Both the position numbers and the translations under genes were made by a program. From Tundrisphaera sp051175315 (lineage in GTDB: Bacteria > Planctomycetota > Planctomycetia > Isosphaerales > Isosphaeraceae), in NCBI RefSeq assembly GCF_051175315.1, contig NZ_CP195100.1, positions 2,294,001 through 2,358,000 on the forward strand: 64,000 nt of DNA. The letters are read 5' to 3'. Of this stretch, positions 27,601-35,854 are shown in pieces. The notes beneath the pieces are model-generated. The model searched no databases and was not told where the DNA came from. It worked only from the letters and a program-made list of their open reading frames with translations. The number at the start of each line of letters is the position of its first letter. Within the stretch, counting starts at the first letter, position 1.

Positions 27601-28187
27601 ACGAGATGAACCTCCGCGCGGCCAAGGAGATCGCCCGCCAGCTCCGGCTCCGCGACCTCGGCGGCGTGATCGTCAACGACTTCATCGACATGCGGGACGA
27701 GAAGAACCGCCGCGGCGTCGAGCACGCCCTCCGCGACGCGATCAAGCGCGACCGGGCCCGGACCAAGGTCCTCCGGATGAGCCAGTTCGGCCTCATCGAG
27801 ATGACCCGCCAGCGGATCCGGCCCAGCCTCAAGCGATCGGTCTACGAGGATTGCTCGCACTGCGCCGGGGCCGGCGTCGTCAAGACCACCGAGAGCATGT
27901 CGATCGACGTCATGCGGATCCTGGCCCTGGCCTCGCACCGCGAGGAGATCCGCCGGGTCAACATCGGCGTCCACCCGGGCGTCGCGATCCACCTGAACAA
28001 CCGCAAGCGGAAGGAGATCGCCCGGATCGAGCTGGACGCCAACATGGTGATCCATATCCGTCACGAGGCCGACGCCCCCGCCGAGCACCTGCAGGTCGAC
28101 TGCTTCGACGCCAACAACAACGAAGTCCGCCTCTTCCCGGCGCCCCCGCCGGAGCGGCACCATCACCACCGCCGCGGTTCGCACTGA
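24648..28187 (+). CDS. rne: Ribonuclease E/G family protein with giant internal insertion
   Basis: The 1179-residue endoribonuclease has its catalytic part at about 750-1160: EVLVQVIKES (rest of the S1 domain), then VAIDVNSG and GGVIVNDFIDM with the two metal-binding Asp residues, and the zinc-link motif CSHC. The first half of the S1 domain is residues 1-83 (MKKEMLINV to FLHVSDVEPQYY). Between them, about residues 84-748, lies a disordered stretch: Arg/Glu-rich, then Pro-rich repeats (GRGFAADLEIDRP), an Arg patch (GGRRRRRRRGRRRDRD) and an acidic segment. E. coli RNase E instead carries its disordered scaffold at the C terminus. The enzyme processes rRNA and degrades mRNA. A terminator hairpin follows. 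Confidence 0.93.
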   Translation: MKKEMLINVLQPEECRIAILEDGVLEELYVERTSHESYTGNLYKGRVVNLEPAIQAAFVDFSVGRNGFLHVSDVEPQYYRRNLSDQAELSPRDRDREREPRRDRAPEARGSESRRDRAPRAAEDREPPASGGFGEGIIDPPRRDRPDRSERGRRDRSEPRRFGEGLEGEDAPAPKRPADADRFAPDETPRRLRSEVPPPATRAVESPYLRTPPPERDEPVVERSPYSRRPTPAPTPPPPPIERDEPVAERPRNPAAGFVRPSEPEPFDPDLPPSRTQRSRPAPPRPAEDEVKPRAALDPRDVETEPEPPSAREPRRGRGRGRSRPAAEVEPPAPFEPIAEPEAAEFEFPAEPAPEDSADTPRRRGGRDAIRSRGGDRPQPPAAERPRPAPPAPPAERPRPFAADLEAPRPQPTEPEWARTAVPEKTRSYAPDREADRPQPTAPERSRPAPPAERGRGFAADLEIDRPAPPAAERPRPAPPTPPAERPRPAAAERGRGFAADLEIDRPTPPAPEPTRERGRAAAERPRAAEFEPPARESRSKPHDRAGEEGYIPRRLRAEAESAAPPAWPDLADDEELTPGIDGDEEGEGTEDAEGGTAKEGGRRRRRRRGRRRDRDAVDRAPTPEAEVEEVEDLADPDEFDEPGPARREAIEAHGSDLDDLTSTADFDFGDDHEHDEFDEDEDEDEGGRAPKAARVSDPEDQIDPELEEEIRKEIEEIAELEREMGLRGTVEARPRRGDDAGKGGVRGRGTVKPPIQEIFRRGDEVLVQVIKESIGTKGPTLSTYISIPGRYLVLMPGLNRVGVSRKIADEGQRRKLREIMTELNPPKGLGFIVRTAGLDRSKRELARDLAYLLRLWKVILRRIKKAKSPAPIYQESDMITRTIRDIFTSEIDTIWIDEPSAFERAQEFLRVVMPRFVDRLKLYDEKVPLFHKYGIEDEIAKIQRRRVDLPEGGSIVIDQTEALVAIDVNSGNFRVENDAERTAYEMNLRAAKEIARQLRLRDLGGVIVNDFIDMRDEKNRRGVEHALRDAIKRDRARTKVLRMSQFGLIEMTRQRIRPSLKRSVYEDCSHCAGAGVVKTTESMSIDVMRILALASHREEIRRVNIGVHPGVAIHLNNRKRKEIARIELDANMVIHIRHEADAPAEHLQVDCFDANNNEVRLFPAPPPERHHHHRRGSH

Positions 28188-28214
28188 GCGGCACCCGGCC
28201 CGTCCTGATCTCCG

Positions 28215-28258
28215 AGCGGGAGCCGTCCCTCGCCATCGCGCGGGGGGCGGCTCCCGCT
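28215..28258 (+). terminator. Terminator hairpin after rne
   Basis: AGCGGGAGCCG (28215-28225) pairs with CGGCTCCCGCT (28248-28258) over a 22-nt loop, followed by TTTCGTT. Confidence 0.7.
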
Positions 28259-28391
28259 TTCGTTGCGCCCCGAAACGCGGGGCAGGGGGCTCCTGGCGGC
28301 CATCCATGACCTAGGGTAGAGGCGGGCCCCCGACGCGGCCGGGCCCGGCGAGACATCTCGCCACAGGCAGGGATCGGGCCGATCGACGGAG

Positions 28392-30575
28392 ATGGCAATG
28401 GCCGTGAACCTACACCCCGGAGTGGAAGTCGTCGCCGGCTACCCTCTGGTCCGATCGCTGGGCCGGGGCGGGTTCGGCGAGGTATGGGAGGCCCTGGCCC
28501 CGGGCGGGGTCCGGGTGGCTCTCAAATTCATCCGGCTCGGGGGCACCGAGGCCGGGCCCGAGCAGAGGGCGCTGGAGACGATCCGCAACATCCGCCATCC
28601 CCACCTGCTCGACGTCCAGTTCGCCCTGGTCGTGGATGACTGCCTCGTCATCGCCATGCCGCTGTGCGACCGCAGCCTGAAGGACCGTCTGGACGAGTGC
28701 AAGAGGGCCGGCCTGGCGGGCATACCCCGCGACGAACTGATCGAGTACCTCCGCGACGTGGCGCGGGCCGTCGATTACCTGAACGAGCCCCGCCACCCGT
28801 CGGGGTCCGGCAGGCTGATCGGGGTCCAGCACCGCGACATCAAGCCGCACAACATCTTCCTGGTCGGCGGCTCGGCTCGGCTGGCCGACTTCGGTCTGGC
28901 CAAGGTGCTGGACCATTCCAGCACCGATCACACCGGGGGGATGTCGCCGCACTACGTCTCGCCGGAGGTGATCCAGGGGCGCGTGTCGTCGCGGACCGAC
29001 CAGTATTCGCTGGCCGTCACCTACGTCCAGCTCTGCACCGGCCGCCTCCCGTTCGGCCAGGGTTCGGTCCATCGGATCCTGTTCGCGCACGTCCACCAGC
29101 CGCCCGACCTGGCCGGCCTGTGCCCGGGGGACCTCGCGGCCGTGCGCCGGGCCCTGTCCAAGGATCCCGAGGATCGCTGGCCCGACTGCCGGGCCTTCCT
29201 GCGTGCCCTGGAGTCGGGCGAGGCCGCCGAGCCGGACCCCGGCCTGGATACCCGGGCCCCGGAGGCCTGCAAGGCGAACACCGTCGCGGACCATGACTGC
29301 TTCTTCGGCTACGAGATGTCGCCCTCGGTCCCCGCCTATGCGGCGCCGAATACGGTCGCGACCTCCCCCACGGTCGCAGCCTCCGCCGCGATCGCGCCAT
29401 CGATCCCGATCGTGGCACCGCCGTCGATCCCGATCGTGGCACCGCCGTCGATCGCACCGCCGCCCTTCTGGTGGCCGGGCCCGAGACTCTGGGACGGGCG
29501 AGGGAGTGTGGACCTGCGCCGGGCGAGCGTGCTGGCCCTGCTCGTCGCGACCTGCGTGGCGACCGGGCTCTCCGGCTTCGCCCCGACACGCCTGCCCGCC
29601 TCCCCGGCGGCCCGGCCGGCCGCGCCCCACCTCCCGTCCTTGATCGCCGTGACGAAGGGGGTGGCCCGACGCCCCGCTCCGCTGGCGACGCTGACGAATG
29701 GGATCGGCATGAACCTGGTCCTGCTCCCCTCCGGGAAGTTCCTGATGGGCGCCCCCGAGGAAGAACCGGAGGCCTCGGACGATGAGAAGCCTCAGCACCG
29801 GGTCCGGATCGAGCAGGCCTTCTACATGGGCGCCTACGAGGTGACTCAAGGCGAATATCAGAAGGTCATGGGGGTCAACCCGAGCTGGTTCGCGGCCACC
29901 GGGGGCGGAAAGGCCCACGTCGCCGGATTGGACACATCCCGCTTCCCCGTGGAGCAGGTCTCGTGGAAGGATGCGGTCTCATTCTGCAACAAGTTGAGCG
30001 ACCTTGAAGGCCTGCGGCGATGCTACGCCGACGGCGAGGCGTCCATCGAGGGGGCGGACGGCTATCGGTTGCCTACCGAGGCGGAGTGGGAATACGCCTG
30101 CCGCGCGGGGACCACGACGGCCTTCGCCTTCGGCGATCGCATCACGTCGAACGAGGCCAACTTCGACGGCGAGTTCACCTACAACGACTCCCGGCCGGGG
30201 GTGGCCCGGGAACGATCGACCCAGGTGGGCAGTTTCCCCGGCAATGCGTTCGGGCTGTTCGACATGCACGGGAATGTTTCGGAGTGGTGCGCCGACGGGT
30301 ACGACGGATCCTATCAGCCCCTGTCCCAGGGCGACGACCCCGACGACCCGGAGGACTCGTCCGTGCGCATGGTCCGCGGCGGCGGGATGATGAACATCCC
30401 GCGCCATTGCCGATCGGCGACCCGGCTCAGGCAGGTGAATTACTTCCGGAGCAACGTCGTCGGATTCCGCGTGGCCCGCACCTACGTTGCACCGGAGGCC
30501 GGGGGCGTGAAGCCGCCCGCCCCGGCCGCCGGCCCCGAGGTGTCGGGGGGAACGAATGTCACGCCCAAAGGGTGA
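28392..30575 (+). CDS. Ser/Thr protein kinase fused to a formylglycine-enzyme-like domain
   Basis: The 727-residue fusion has an N-terminal kinase (about 15-290: GRGGFGEVWEA, VALKFI, QHRDIKPHNIF, DFGLAKV, HYVSPEV), a Pro-rich linker with a 24-nt tandem duplication (29400-29447), a membrane helix (SVLALLVATCVATGLSGF, about 378-396), and a C-terminal SUMF1/FGE-sulfatase domain (about 440-710: MNLVLLPSGKFLMG, EVTQGEYQKVMG, YRLPTEAEWEYACRAG, GLFDMHGNVSEW, GFRVAR). Active FGE uses a pair of Cys residues in its last third; only one is seen here (PRHCRSATR), so the domain probably binds rather than converts. It may sense ligands outside the membrane and signal inward. It sits alone between rne and rplU. 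Confidence 0.9.
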   Translation: MAMAVNLHPGVEVVAGYPLVRSLGRGGFGEVWEALAPGGVRVALKFIRLGGTEAGPEQRALETIRNIRHPHLLDVQFALVVDDCLVIAMPLCDRSLKDRLDECKRAGLAGIPRDELIEYLRDVARAVDYLNEPRHPSGSGRLIGVQHRDIKPHNIFLVGGSARLADFGLAKVLDHSSTDHTGGMSPHYVSPEVIQGRVSSRTDQYSLAVTYVQLCTGRLPFGQGSVHRILFAHVHQPPDLAGLCPGDLAAVRRALSKDPEDRWPDCRAFLRALESGEAAEPDPGLDTRAPEACKANTVADHDCFFGYEMSPSVPAYAAPNTVATSPTVAASAAIAPSIPIVAPPSIPIVAPPSIAPPPFWWPGPRLWDGRGSVDLRRASVLALLVATCVATGLSGFAPTRLPASPAARPAAPHLPSLIAVTKGVARRPAPLATLTNGIGMNLVLLPSGKFLMGAPEEEPEASDDEKPQHRVRIEQAFYMGAYEVTQGEYQKVMGVNPSWFAATGGGKAHVAGLDTSRFPVEQVSWKDAVSFCNKLSDLEGLRRCYADGEASIEGADGYRLPTEAEWEYACRAGTTTAFAFGDRITSNEANFDGEFTYNDSRPGVARERSTQVGSFPGNAFGLFDMHGNVSEWCADGYDGSYQPLSQGDDPDDPEDSSVRMVRGGGMMNIPRHCRSATRLRQVNYFRSNVVGFRVARTYVAPEAGGVKPPAPAAGPEVSGGTNVTPKG

Positions 30576-30602
30576 CCGCGGCGATTCTCGCGGAGATCGC
30601 CC

Positions 30603-30631
30603 TTCCGGCCCGGATCGGACTTCGGTATAAT
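30603..30631 (+). promoter_or_regulatory. Candidate rplU promoter
   Basis: A perfect TATAAT (30626-30631) lies 17 nt after TTCCGG (30603-30608), a poor -35. It is 133 nt upstream of the rplU start. Confidence 0.4.
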
Positions 30632-30764
30632 CTGCGCTTTCGGATCGGCCCAAACAGCCTCCAGGGGTCTCGCCCCGGCTCGGGGACCGACAGACCCAGA
30701 CATCGTTTCGGACCCGGCGACCCGCGGCCCATCGCTGCCGGCGGATCGTGAGGAGTGCTTGACA

Positions 30765-31085
30765 GTGGCTTATGCAATCTTCGAGGACGGCAGTCACCAG
30801 TTCCGGGTCAGCGAGGGCGACACCATCGTGGTCGACCGCCGCGTGGTCGATCTCGGCGGCGAGGTGGTCTTCGGCAAGGTCCTCCTGATCTCCGGCGAGG
30901 GCGGCCCGGTCATCGGCAAGCCGGTCCTGGAAGGGGCCCGCGTGGTCGCCAAGGTCGTCCGCCAGTTCCGCGACAAGAAGGTCGTGATCCAGAAGTTTCG
31001 CCGCCGCAAGAACCTCCGCCGTCGCAACGGCCATCGCCAGAGCTACACGACCGTCCAGATCACCAGCATCGTCGCCTCGGCCTGA
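30765..31085 (+). CDS. rplU: 50S ribosomal protein L21
   Basis: The 106-residue protein is bL21, a 23S rRNA-binding large-subunit protein: AYAIFEDGSHQFRVSEGDTI at the N terminus, IGKPVLEGARVVAKVV centrally, and the basic RRRKNLRRRNGHRQSYTTVQITSI end. AGGAG at 30751-30755 is 9 nt before the GTG at 30765; a TTG 6 nt earlier is less likely. In most bacteria rpmA (L27) and obg follow, but here the next gene is nrdJ after a terminator. Confidence 0.95.
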   Translation: MAYAIFEDGSHQFRVSEGDTIVVDRRVVDLGGEVVFGKVLLISGEGGPVIGKPVLEGARVVAKVVRQFRDKKVVIQKFRRRKNLRRRNGHRQSYTTVQITSIVASA

Positions 31086-31127
31086 ATCAAGCCCTCGGCC
31101 GAAACGGATGTCCGCTGATCGTACCCA

Positions 31128-31177
31128 GGCCGTCCCGCCCGCGTCACCGACGCAGGATGGGGCGGCCTTCGCTTTTT
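31128..31177 (+). terminator. Intrinsic terminator of rplU
   Basis: GGCCGTCCC (31128-31136) pairs with GGGGCGGCC (31159-31167), with one G-U pair and an inner GCGTC/GACGC stem. It is followed by TTCGCTTTTTC. This is the most classical terminator of the window. Confidence 0.8.
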
Positions 31178-31233
31178 CACCCGGCCGGTCCCGTGCATTC
31201 GAGTCGATCGCGCGCCCATTTCGGCGCCCTCCC

Positions 31234-31476
31234 TATAATCATCCCGTCCGGCCAAATAATTCACGAGACAACTTGCGCCTTGGCGAAACGGCGCGGCGAT
31301 ATTTGGAGAGGCACCACCCAGGGACGGCCGGTCGAAGAAGACGCGAACGATGCCCAGGTGATTCATCCGGCGATCGAGCGATACTGAACAGAAATCCCTA
31401 TCTCGCAGCTTGACCACTACTGGATTTCTGTTAGTGTGTGGCCGATTGTTCATGGCGACAAATTCGGAGAATGTCC
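31234..31476 (+). promoter_or_regulatory. Structured leader upstream of nrdJ
   Basis: TATAAT at 31234-31239 may start a leader of about 230 nt. It holds a nested hairpin: CCAAATA (31252-31258) with TATTTGG (31300-31306), enclosing GCGCC (31275-31279) with GGCGC (31290-31294). An 11-bp inverted repeat (31387-31432) comes next. A second possible promoter is TTGACC (31410-31415) with TAGTGT (31432-31437). No cobalamin-riboswitch B12 box was found and no NrdR box is evident. Confidence 0.45.
31387..31432 (+). repeat. Perfect 11-bp inverted repeat before nrdJ
   Basis: AACAGAAATCC at 31387-31397 is exactly complementary to GGATTTCTGTT at 31422-31432, with a 24-nt loop. It overlaps a candidate promoter. 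It could be an operator or an RNA hairpin. Confidence 0.6.
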
Positions 31477-34464
31477 ATGGCAACGGTAGAAGAACGGGCG
31501 ACAGCTTCGCGTGATCAGGCAGGGACTCGGGCCGAGCGGGCGCGATCGGGGATGGTCGTCCCCCGCGTCTTCAGCGCCGAGGGCGTGAGCCCGTTCGACC
31601 AGGTCGAGTGGGAGCTGCGCACCGCCGAGATCAAGGATGAGAAGGGGCGGGCGTTCTTCACCCAGAAGGATTGCGAGATCCCCAAGGCGTGGAGCCAGCT
31701 GGCCACCAACGTCGTGGTGAGCAAGTACTTCTACGGCGAGGTGGGCTCGGCCGAGCGCGAGAGCAGCGTCCGCGCCCTGGTCGACCGCGTGACCCGGACG
31801 ATCACCGACTGGGGCCGCGAGGATGGCTACTTCGCCACCCGCGAGGACTCCGAGCGGTTCTACGACGAGCTGACCACCCTCTGCCTCCAGCAGTACGGGT
31901 CGTTCAACTCGCCGGTCTGGTTCAACGTCGGCCTGTTCCACAAGTACGGGATCGCCGGCGCCGCCAACAACTGGCGCTGGGATGAGGAGACGCGGACGGT
32001 CGTCAAGGCGACCGGTGCGTACGAGTACCCGCAGGCGTCGGCGTGCTTCATCCAGAGCGTCGGCGACGACATGCAGGACATCATGCGGGTCGCCACCTCC
32101 GAGGCGATGCTGTTCAAGTACGGCTCGGGCACCGGCACCGACCTGTCGACGCTCCGCTCCAGCCGGGAGAAGCTCGCCGGCGGAGGCAAGCCTTCCGGCC
32201 CGGTCAGCTTCATGCGGGTGTACGACTCGATCGCCAGCGTGATCAAGTCGGGCGGCAAGACCCGCCGCGCCGCCAAGATGCAGACCCTCAAGATCTGGCA
32301 CCCGGACATCCTCGAATTCATCGAGTGCAAGACCAAGGAAGAGAAGAAGGCACGCACGCTGATCGGGGCCGGCTACGAGGCCAACTTCAACGGCGAGGCC
32401 TACAGCTCGGTCATGTTCCAGAACGCCAATCTGTCGGTCCGCGTCACCGACGCGTTCCTCCGGGCCGTCGAGGATGGCGGCGAGTGGACCACCCGCTCGG
32501 TCACCACCGGCCGGCCGATGGACACCTATCCGGCCAACCGCCTGATGGACGCCATCGCCGAGGGGACCTGGCTGTGCGGCGACCCCGGCCTGCAGTATGA
32601 GGACACGATCCAGCGCTGGCACACCTGCCCGAACACGGCGCCGATCAACTCCAGCAACCCCTGCTCGGAGTACATGTTCGTCGACGACTCGGCGTGCAAC
32701 CTGTCCAGCCTGAACCTGATGAAGTTCCTCCGCGAGGACGGCTCGTTCGACGCGAGCAAGTTCCGGGCGGCCTGCCGGATCTTCATCACGGCCCAGGAGA
32801 TCCTGGTCGACCACGCCAGCTACCCGACCGACCGGATCGCGGCCAACAGCCACAAGTTCCGGCCGCTCGGCCTGGGCTACGCCAACCTCGGCAGCCTGCT
32901 GATGGCCGGCGGCCTGCCCTACGACTCCGAGGAAGGCCGGGCCCTGGCCGGCGGAATCACCGCGATCATGCACGGCCAGGCCTACCTGACCAGCGCCGAG
33001 CATGCCGGGGTCCTCGGGCCGTTCGACGGCTTCCCCCTCAACCGCGAGCCGATGCTCCGGGTGATGGAGATGCACCGCGACGCCGTCGAGGGGATCGGCT
33101 CGTCGGTCCCGGCCGAGTTGCTGGACGAGGCCCGGTCCACCTGGAACGAGTGCCTCGACGCCGGCCGCCGGTTCGGCTATCGCAACAGCCAGGTCACGGT
33201 GCTGGCCCCGACCGGCACGATCGCGTTCATGATGGACTGCGACACGACCGGCATCGAGCCCGACATCGCCCTGGTCAAGTACAAGCAGCTCGCCGGCGGC
33301 GGGATGCTCAAGATCGTCAACCGCACCGTGCCGATGGCGATGCGGAAGCTCGGCTACGACGAGCCGGTGATCCGCGGCGTGCTCGACTACATCGACGCCA
33401 ACGACACGATCGAGGGGGCGCCCGGCCTGCTCGACGAGCACCTGCCCGTGTTCGACTGTGCGTTCGCCCCGCCCCAGGGGGGCCGGAGCATCCACTTCCG
33501 CGGCCACCTGAAGATGATGGCGGCCGTCCAGCCGTTCCTCAGCGGGGCGATCAGCAAGACCTGCAACGTGCCGGCCGACGCCACCGTGGCCGACATCAAG
33601 GACACCTACCTGGAAGGCTGGAAGCTGGGCCTCAAGGCCATCGCGATCTATCGCGACGGCTCCAAGGGGAGCCAGCCGGTCAGCACCAAGTCGGACTCCG
33701 ACGCCAAGGCCGACGACGCCGTCCAGACGATCCCGGTGGTCGCGGCGGCCAGCCTGCCGGTGATCCCGGCCCCGGCCCCGGTCGCCGCCCCGGCCCCGGT
33801 CGCCGACCGGCCCAAGCGGGCCCGCCTGCCGCACACCCGGCAGAGCCTGACCCACAAGTTCGACATCCAGGGGCATGAAGGCTACGTCACCGTCGGCTTC
33901 TACCCGGACGGCCGGCCCGGCGAGGTCTTCATCACGATGGCCAAGGAAGGGTCGACCATCGGCGGCCTGATGGACGTCCTGGGGACCTCGATCTCGATGG
34001 GCCTCCAGTACGGGGTGCCGATCGACGTCTTCGTCAACAAGTTCGCCCACAGCCGGTTCGAGCCGGCCGGGTTCACCAAGAACCCGGACATCCCGATCGC
34101 CAAGAGCGTGACCGACTACATCTTCCGCTGGCTGGGGATGGAGTTCATCGAGGGCTACCGCGAGGCCAACGCCCCGCAGCGGGTCGTCGACGAGCCCCCC
34201 GCCCCCAAGCCGCTGGTCAAGACCAACGGCCACCGCGCCGCGACGATCGCCGACCTCGAACACACCGAGGCCGAGCTGTCCCACACGCCCGCCCCGTTCG
34301 CCGCGGCCGTCCCGTCCTACTCCGACGGGCTGGAGAAGCGGGACCAGCAGTTCGCCCAGTTCCAGAGCGACGCCCCGGCCTGCGACGGCTGCGGTGCCCT
34401 GACCGTCCGCTGCGGCACCTGCTACCGCTGCTTCAACTGCGGCAACAGCATGGGCTGCTCCTGA
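31477..34464 (+). CDS. nrdJ: Adenosylcobalamin-dependent (class II) ribonucleoside-diphosphate reductase
   Basis: The 995-residue enzyme makes deoxyribonucleotides using a B12-derived radical, with or without oxygen. The reductase barrel shows GTGTDLSTLRSSREKL, NPCSEYMFVDDSACNLSSLNL and VTVLAPTGTIAFMMDCDTTG. The C terminus has the redox and zinc-ribbon cluster CDGCGALTVRCGTCYRC followed by FNCGNSMGCS. A Pro/Ala linker (about 750-785) precedes the C-terminal domain HKFDIQGHEGYVTVGFYPDG. ATG 31477 has CGGAGA about 6 nt upstream; 31471 is an alternative. It is monocistronic between two terminators. No class I nrdAB is in the window. Confidence 0.96.
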   Translation: MATVEERATASRDQAGTRAERARSGMVVPRVFSAEGVSPFDQVEWELRTAEIKDEKGRAFFTQKDCEIPKAWSQLATNVVVSKYFYGEVGSAERESSVRALVDRVTRTITDWGREDGYFATREDSERFYDELTTLCLQQYGSFNSPVWFNVGLFHKYGIAGAANNWRWDEETRTVVKATGAYEYPQASACFIQSVGDDMQDIMRVATSEAMLFKYGSGTGTDLSTLRSSREKLAGGGKPSGPVSFMRVYDSIASVIKSGGKTRRAAKMQTLKIWHPDILEFIECKTKEEKKARTLIGAGYEANFNGEAYSSVMFQNANLSVRVTDAFLRAVEDGGEWTTRSVTTGRPMDTYPANRLMDAIAEGTWLCGDPGLQYEDTIQRWHTCPNTAPINSSNPCSEYMFVDDSACNLSSLNLMKFLREDGSFDASKFRAACRIFITAQEILVDHASYPTDRIAANSHKFRPLGLGYANLGSLLMAGGLPYDSEEGRALAGGITAIMHGQAYLTSAEHAGVLGPFDGFPLNREPMLRVMEMHRDAVEGIGSSVPAELLDEARSTWNECLDAGRRFGYRNSQVTVLAPTGTIAFMMDCDTTGIEPDIALVKYKQLAGGGMLKIVNRTVPMAMRKLGYDEPVIRGVLDYIDANDTIEGAPGLLDEHLPVFDCAFAPPQGGRSIHFRGHLKMMAAVQPFLSGAISKTCNVPADATVADIKDTYLEGWKLGLKAIAIYRDGSKGSQPVSTKSDSDAKADDAVQTIPVVAAASLPVIPAPAPVAAPAPVADRPKRARLPHTRQSLTHKFDIQGHEGYVTVGFYPDGRPGEVFITMAKEGSTIGGLMDVLGTSISMGLQYGVPIDVFVNKFAHSRFEPAGFTKNPDIPIAKSVTDYIFRWLGMEFIEGYREANAPQRVVDEPPAPKPLVKTNGHRAATIADLEHTEAELSHTPAPFAAAVPSYSDGLEKRDQQFAQFQSDAPACDGCGALTVRCGTCYRCFNCGNSMGCS

Positions 34465-34490
34465 TCCGTCCGGGAGCCTGATCGCAACTC

Positions 34491-34526
34491 GCGGCCCCGC
34501 CACCCCTCTCCGGGTGGCGGGGCCGC
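34491..34526 (+). terminator. Terminator hairpin of nrdJ
   Basis: A perfect 15-bp stem (GCGGCCCCGCCACCC at 34491-34505, complement at 34512-34526) with a 6-nt loop, followed by TCGCGTTTCCC. Confidence 0.7.
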
Positions 34527-34633
34527 TCGCGTTTCCCGAAGTGTGGCGGAACGATGGGGGTCGGTTTATGCTGTCTGGCATCCGGCCGGTCCCCCGGCGA
34601 AACGACCCGACGCCCACGCCCCGCGAGGCCTCC

Positions 34634-35833
34634 ATGCCTTCGTACACGCTCACCGACACATCGAAGGATACCTGGGTCGACATGTTCGAGGTCTCCGCGG
34701 CCAAGCTCGGCCACCCGGCGGCCCACCCCTGGTCGGTCACCAAGACGACCCTGCGGGGCGGGCGTCGCGACGGCGTGGACCTGATCCGGCTGGACAACGG
34801 GGCCCTGTCGGTCGCGATCGTGCCGACGCGGGGCATGGGATTGTGGCGGGGGAACTACCACGGCGACGCGATCGGCTGGAAGTCGCCGGTCGTGGACGGG
34901 CCGGTGAATCCCCAGTTCGTGAACCCGTCGGATCGCGGCGGGCTGGGCTGGCTCGACGGCTTCGACGAACTGCTGGCCCGATGCGGGCTGGTCAGCAACG
35001 GGTCGCCCTACTCGGTCCCGGTGCTCAACGCCGACGGGTCGACCGCCCGGACCGACCTCGTCGGCCTCCACGGCCGGATCGCCAACATCCCGGCCCACTA
35101 TGTGGCGGTCCACGTCGATGATGCGGCCCCGCACGCGATCACGATCGAGGGGCGGGTGGCCGAGTCGACCCTGTTCCACCCCCAGCTCGAACTGTCGACC
35201 CGGATCTCCACCGTCCCCGGCTCGAATCACCTGGTCGTCCGCGACGAGGTGACCAACCTGTCCGACTCCCCGGGCGAGTTCCAGATCCTCTACCACTGGA
35301 ACTTCGGCCAGCCCTATCTCGGCCTCGGGTCGAAGGTTGTGGCACCCATCGACACCCTGGTCCCCCGCGACCCCCGGGCCGCCGAGGGGATCGACGCCTG
35401 GGACACCTACGCCGGCCCGACGCCCGGGTTCGCCGAGCAGGTCTACCTGGCCAGGCTCCGCGGCGACGGCCCCGACGGCCGGACCCTGGTCCTGCTCCAC
35501 GACGCCGGCGGCAAGAAGGGGGTCGCCCTCCGCTACTCCACCGCCCAGCTCCCCTGCTTCTCGCTCTGGAAGGCGACCGGCGGCCTCAAGGATGGCTACG
35601 TCACCGGCCTGGAGCCGGGGACCAACTACCCCCACCCCAAGCCGCTCGAAAAGGCCCGGGGCCGCGTCATCCCGCTCGCGCCGGGCGGCTCCCACGTCGC
35701 CGAGACCGTCCTGGAAATCCTCGACACCCCCGACGCCGTGGCCGCCATCGCCGCCGAGATCCGGAAGCTCCAGGGCCCCAAGCCCCCCACGATCCACCGG
35801 GGCATGATCGAGCCGTTCGTGCCGATGGGGTGA
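34634..35833 (+). CDS. DUF4432 family aldose epimerase-like protein
   Basis: The 399-residue protein matches DUF4432, a galactose-mutarotase-like beta-sandwich family. Visible blocks are LDNGALSVAIVPTRGMGLWRG near the N terminus, GRIANIPAHYVAV, LYHWNFGQPYLG, SLWKATGGLKDGYVTGLEPG and NYPHPKPLEK. Members probably act on or bind sugars, but the reaction is not established. The start MPSYTLTD at 34634 fits the conserved part; the frame upstream overlaps the nrdJ terminator region. No sugar genes flank it. Confidence 0.85.
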   Translation: MPSYTLTDTSKDTWVDMFEVSAAKLGHPAAHPWSVTKTTLRGGRRDGVDLIRLDNGALSVAIVPTRGMGLWRGNYHGDAIGWKSPVVDGPVNPQFVNPSDRGGLGWLDGFDELLARCGLVSNGSPYSVPVLNADGSTARTDLVGLHGRIANIPAHYVAVHVDDAAPHAITIEGRVAESTLFHPQLELSTRISTVPGSNHLVVRDEVTNLSDSPGEFQILYHWNFGQPYLGLGSKVVAPIDTLVPRDPRAAEGIDAWDTYAGPTPGFAEQVYLARLRGDGPDGRTLVLLHDAGGKKGVALRYSTAQLPCFSLWKATGGLKDGYVTGLEPGTNYPHPKPLEKARGRVIPLAPGGSHVAETVLEILDTPDAVAAIAAEIRKLQGPKPPTIHRGMIEPFVPMG

Positions 35834-35854
35834 GGTTGATCCGATCGATTGCTC

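Noticed and set aside
24369..28307. Very long open frame antisense to the RNase E gene (and similar ones antisense to the PTS, nrdJ and sulfatase genes)
   Set aside because: Strong GC bias at third codon positions keeps antisense frames open. The translations are Gly/Ala/Val/Asp-rich with no domain, while the sense frames carry clear families.
28392..30575. Calling the FGE-like domain the activator of the nearby sulfatase
   Set aside because: Only one of the two catalytic Cys is visible, and the domain is fused to a kinase, so a sensor role is more likely.
31234..31476. Cobalamin riboswitch before nrdJ
   Set aside because: The conserved GCCACTG-type B12 box is not found. Class II reductases are usually not repressed by B12, so the structure was left unnamed.
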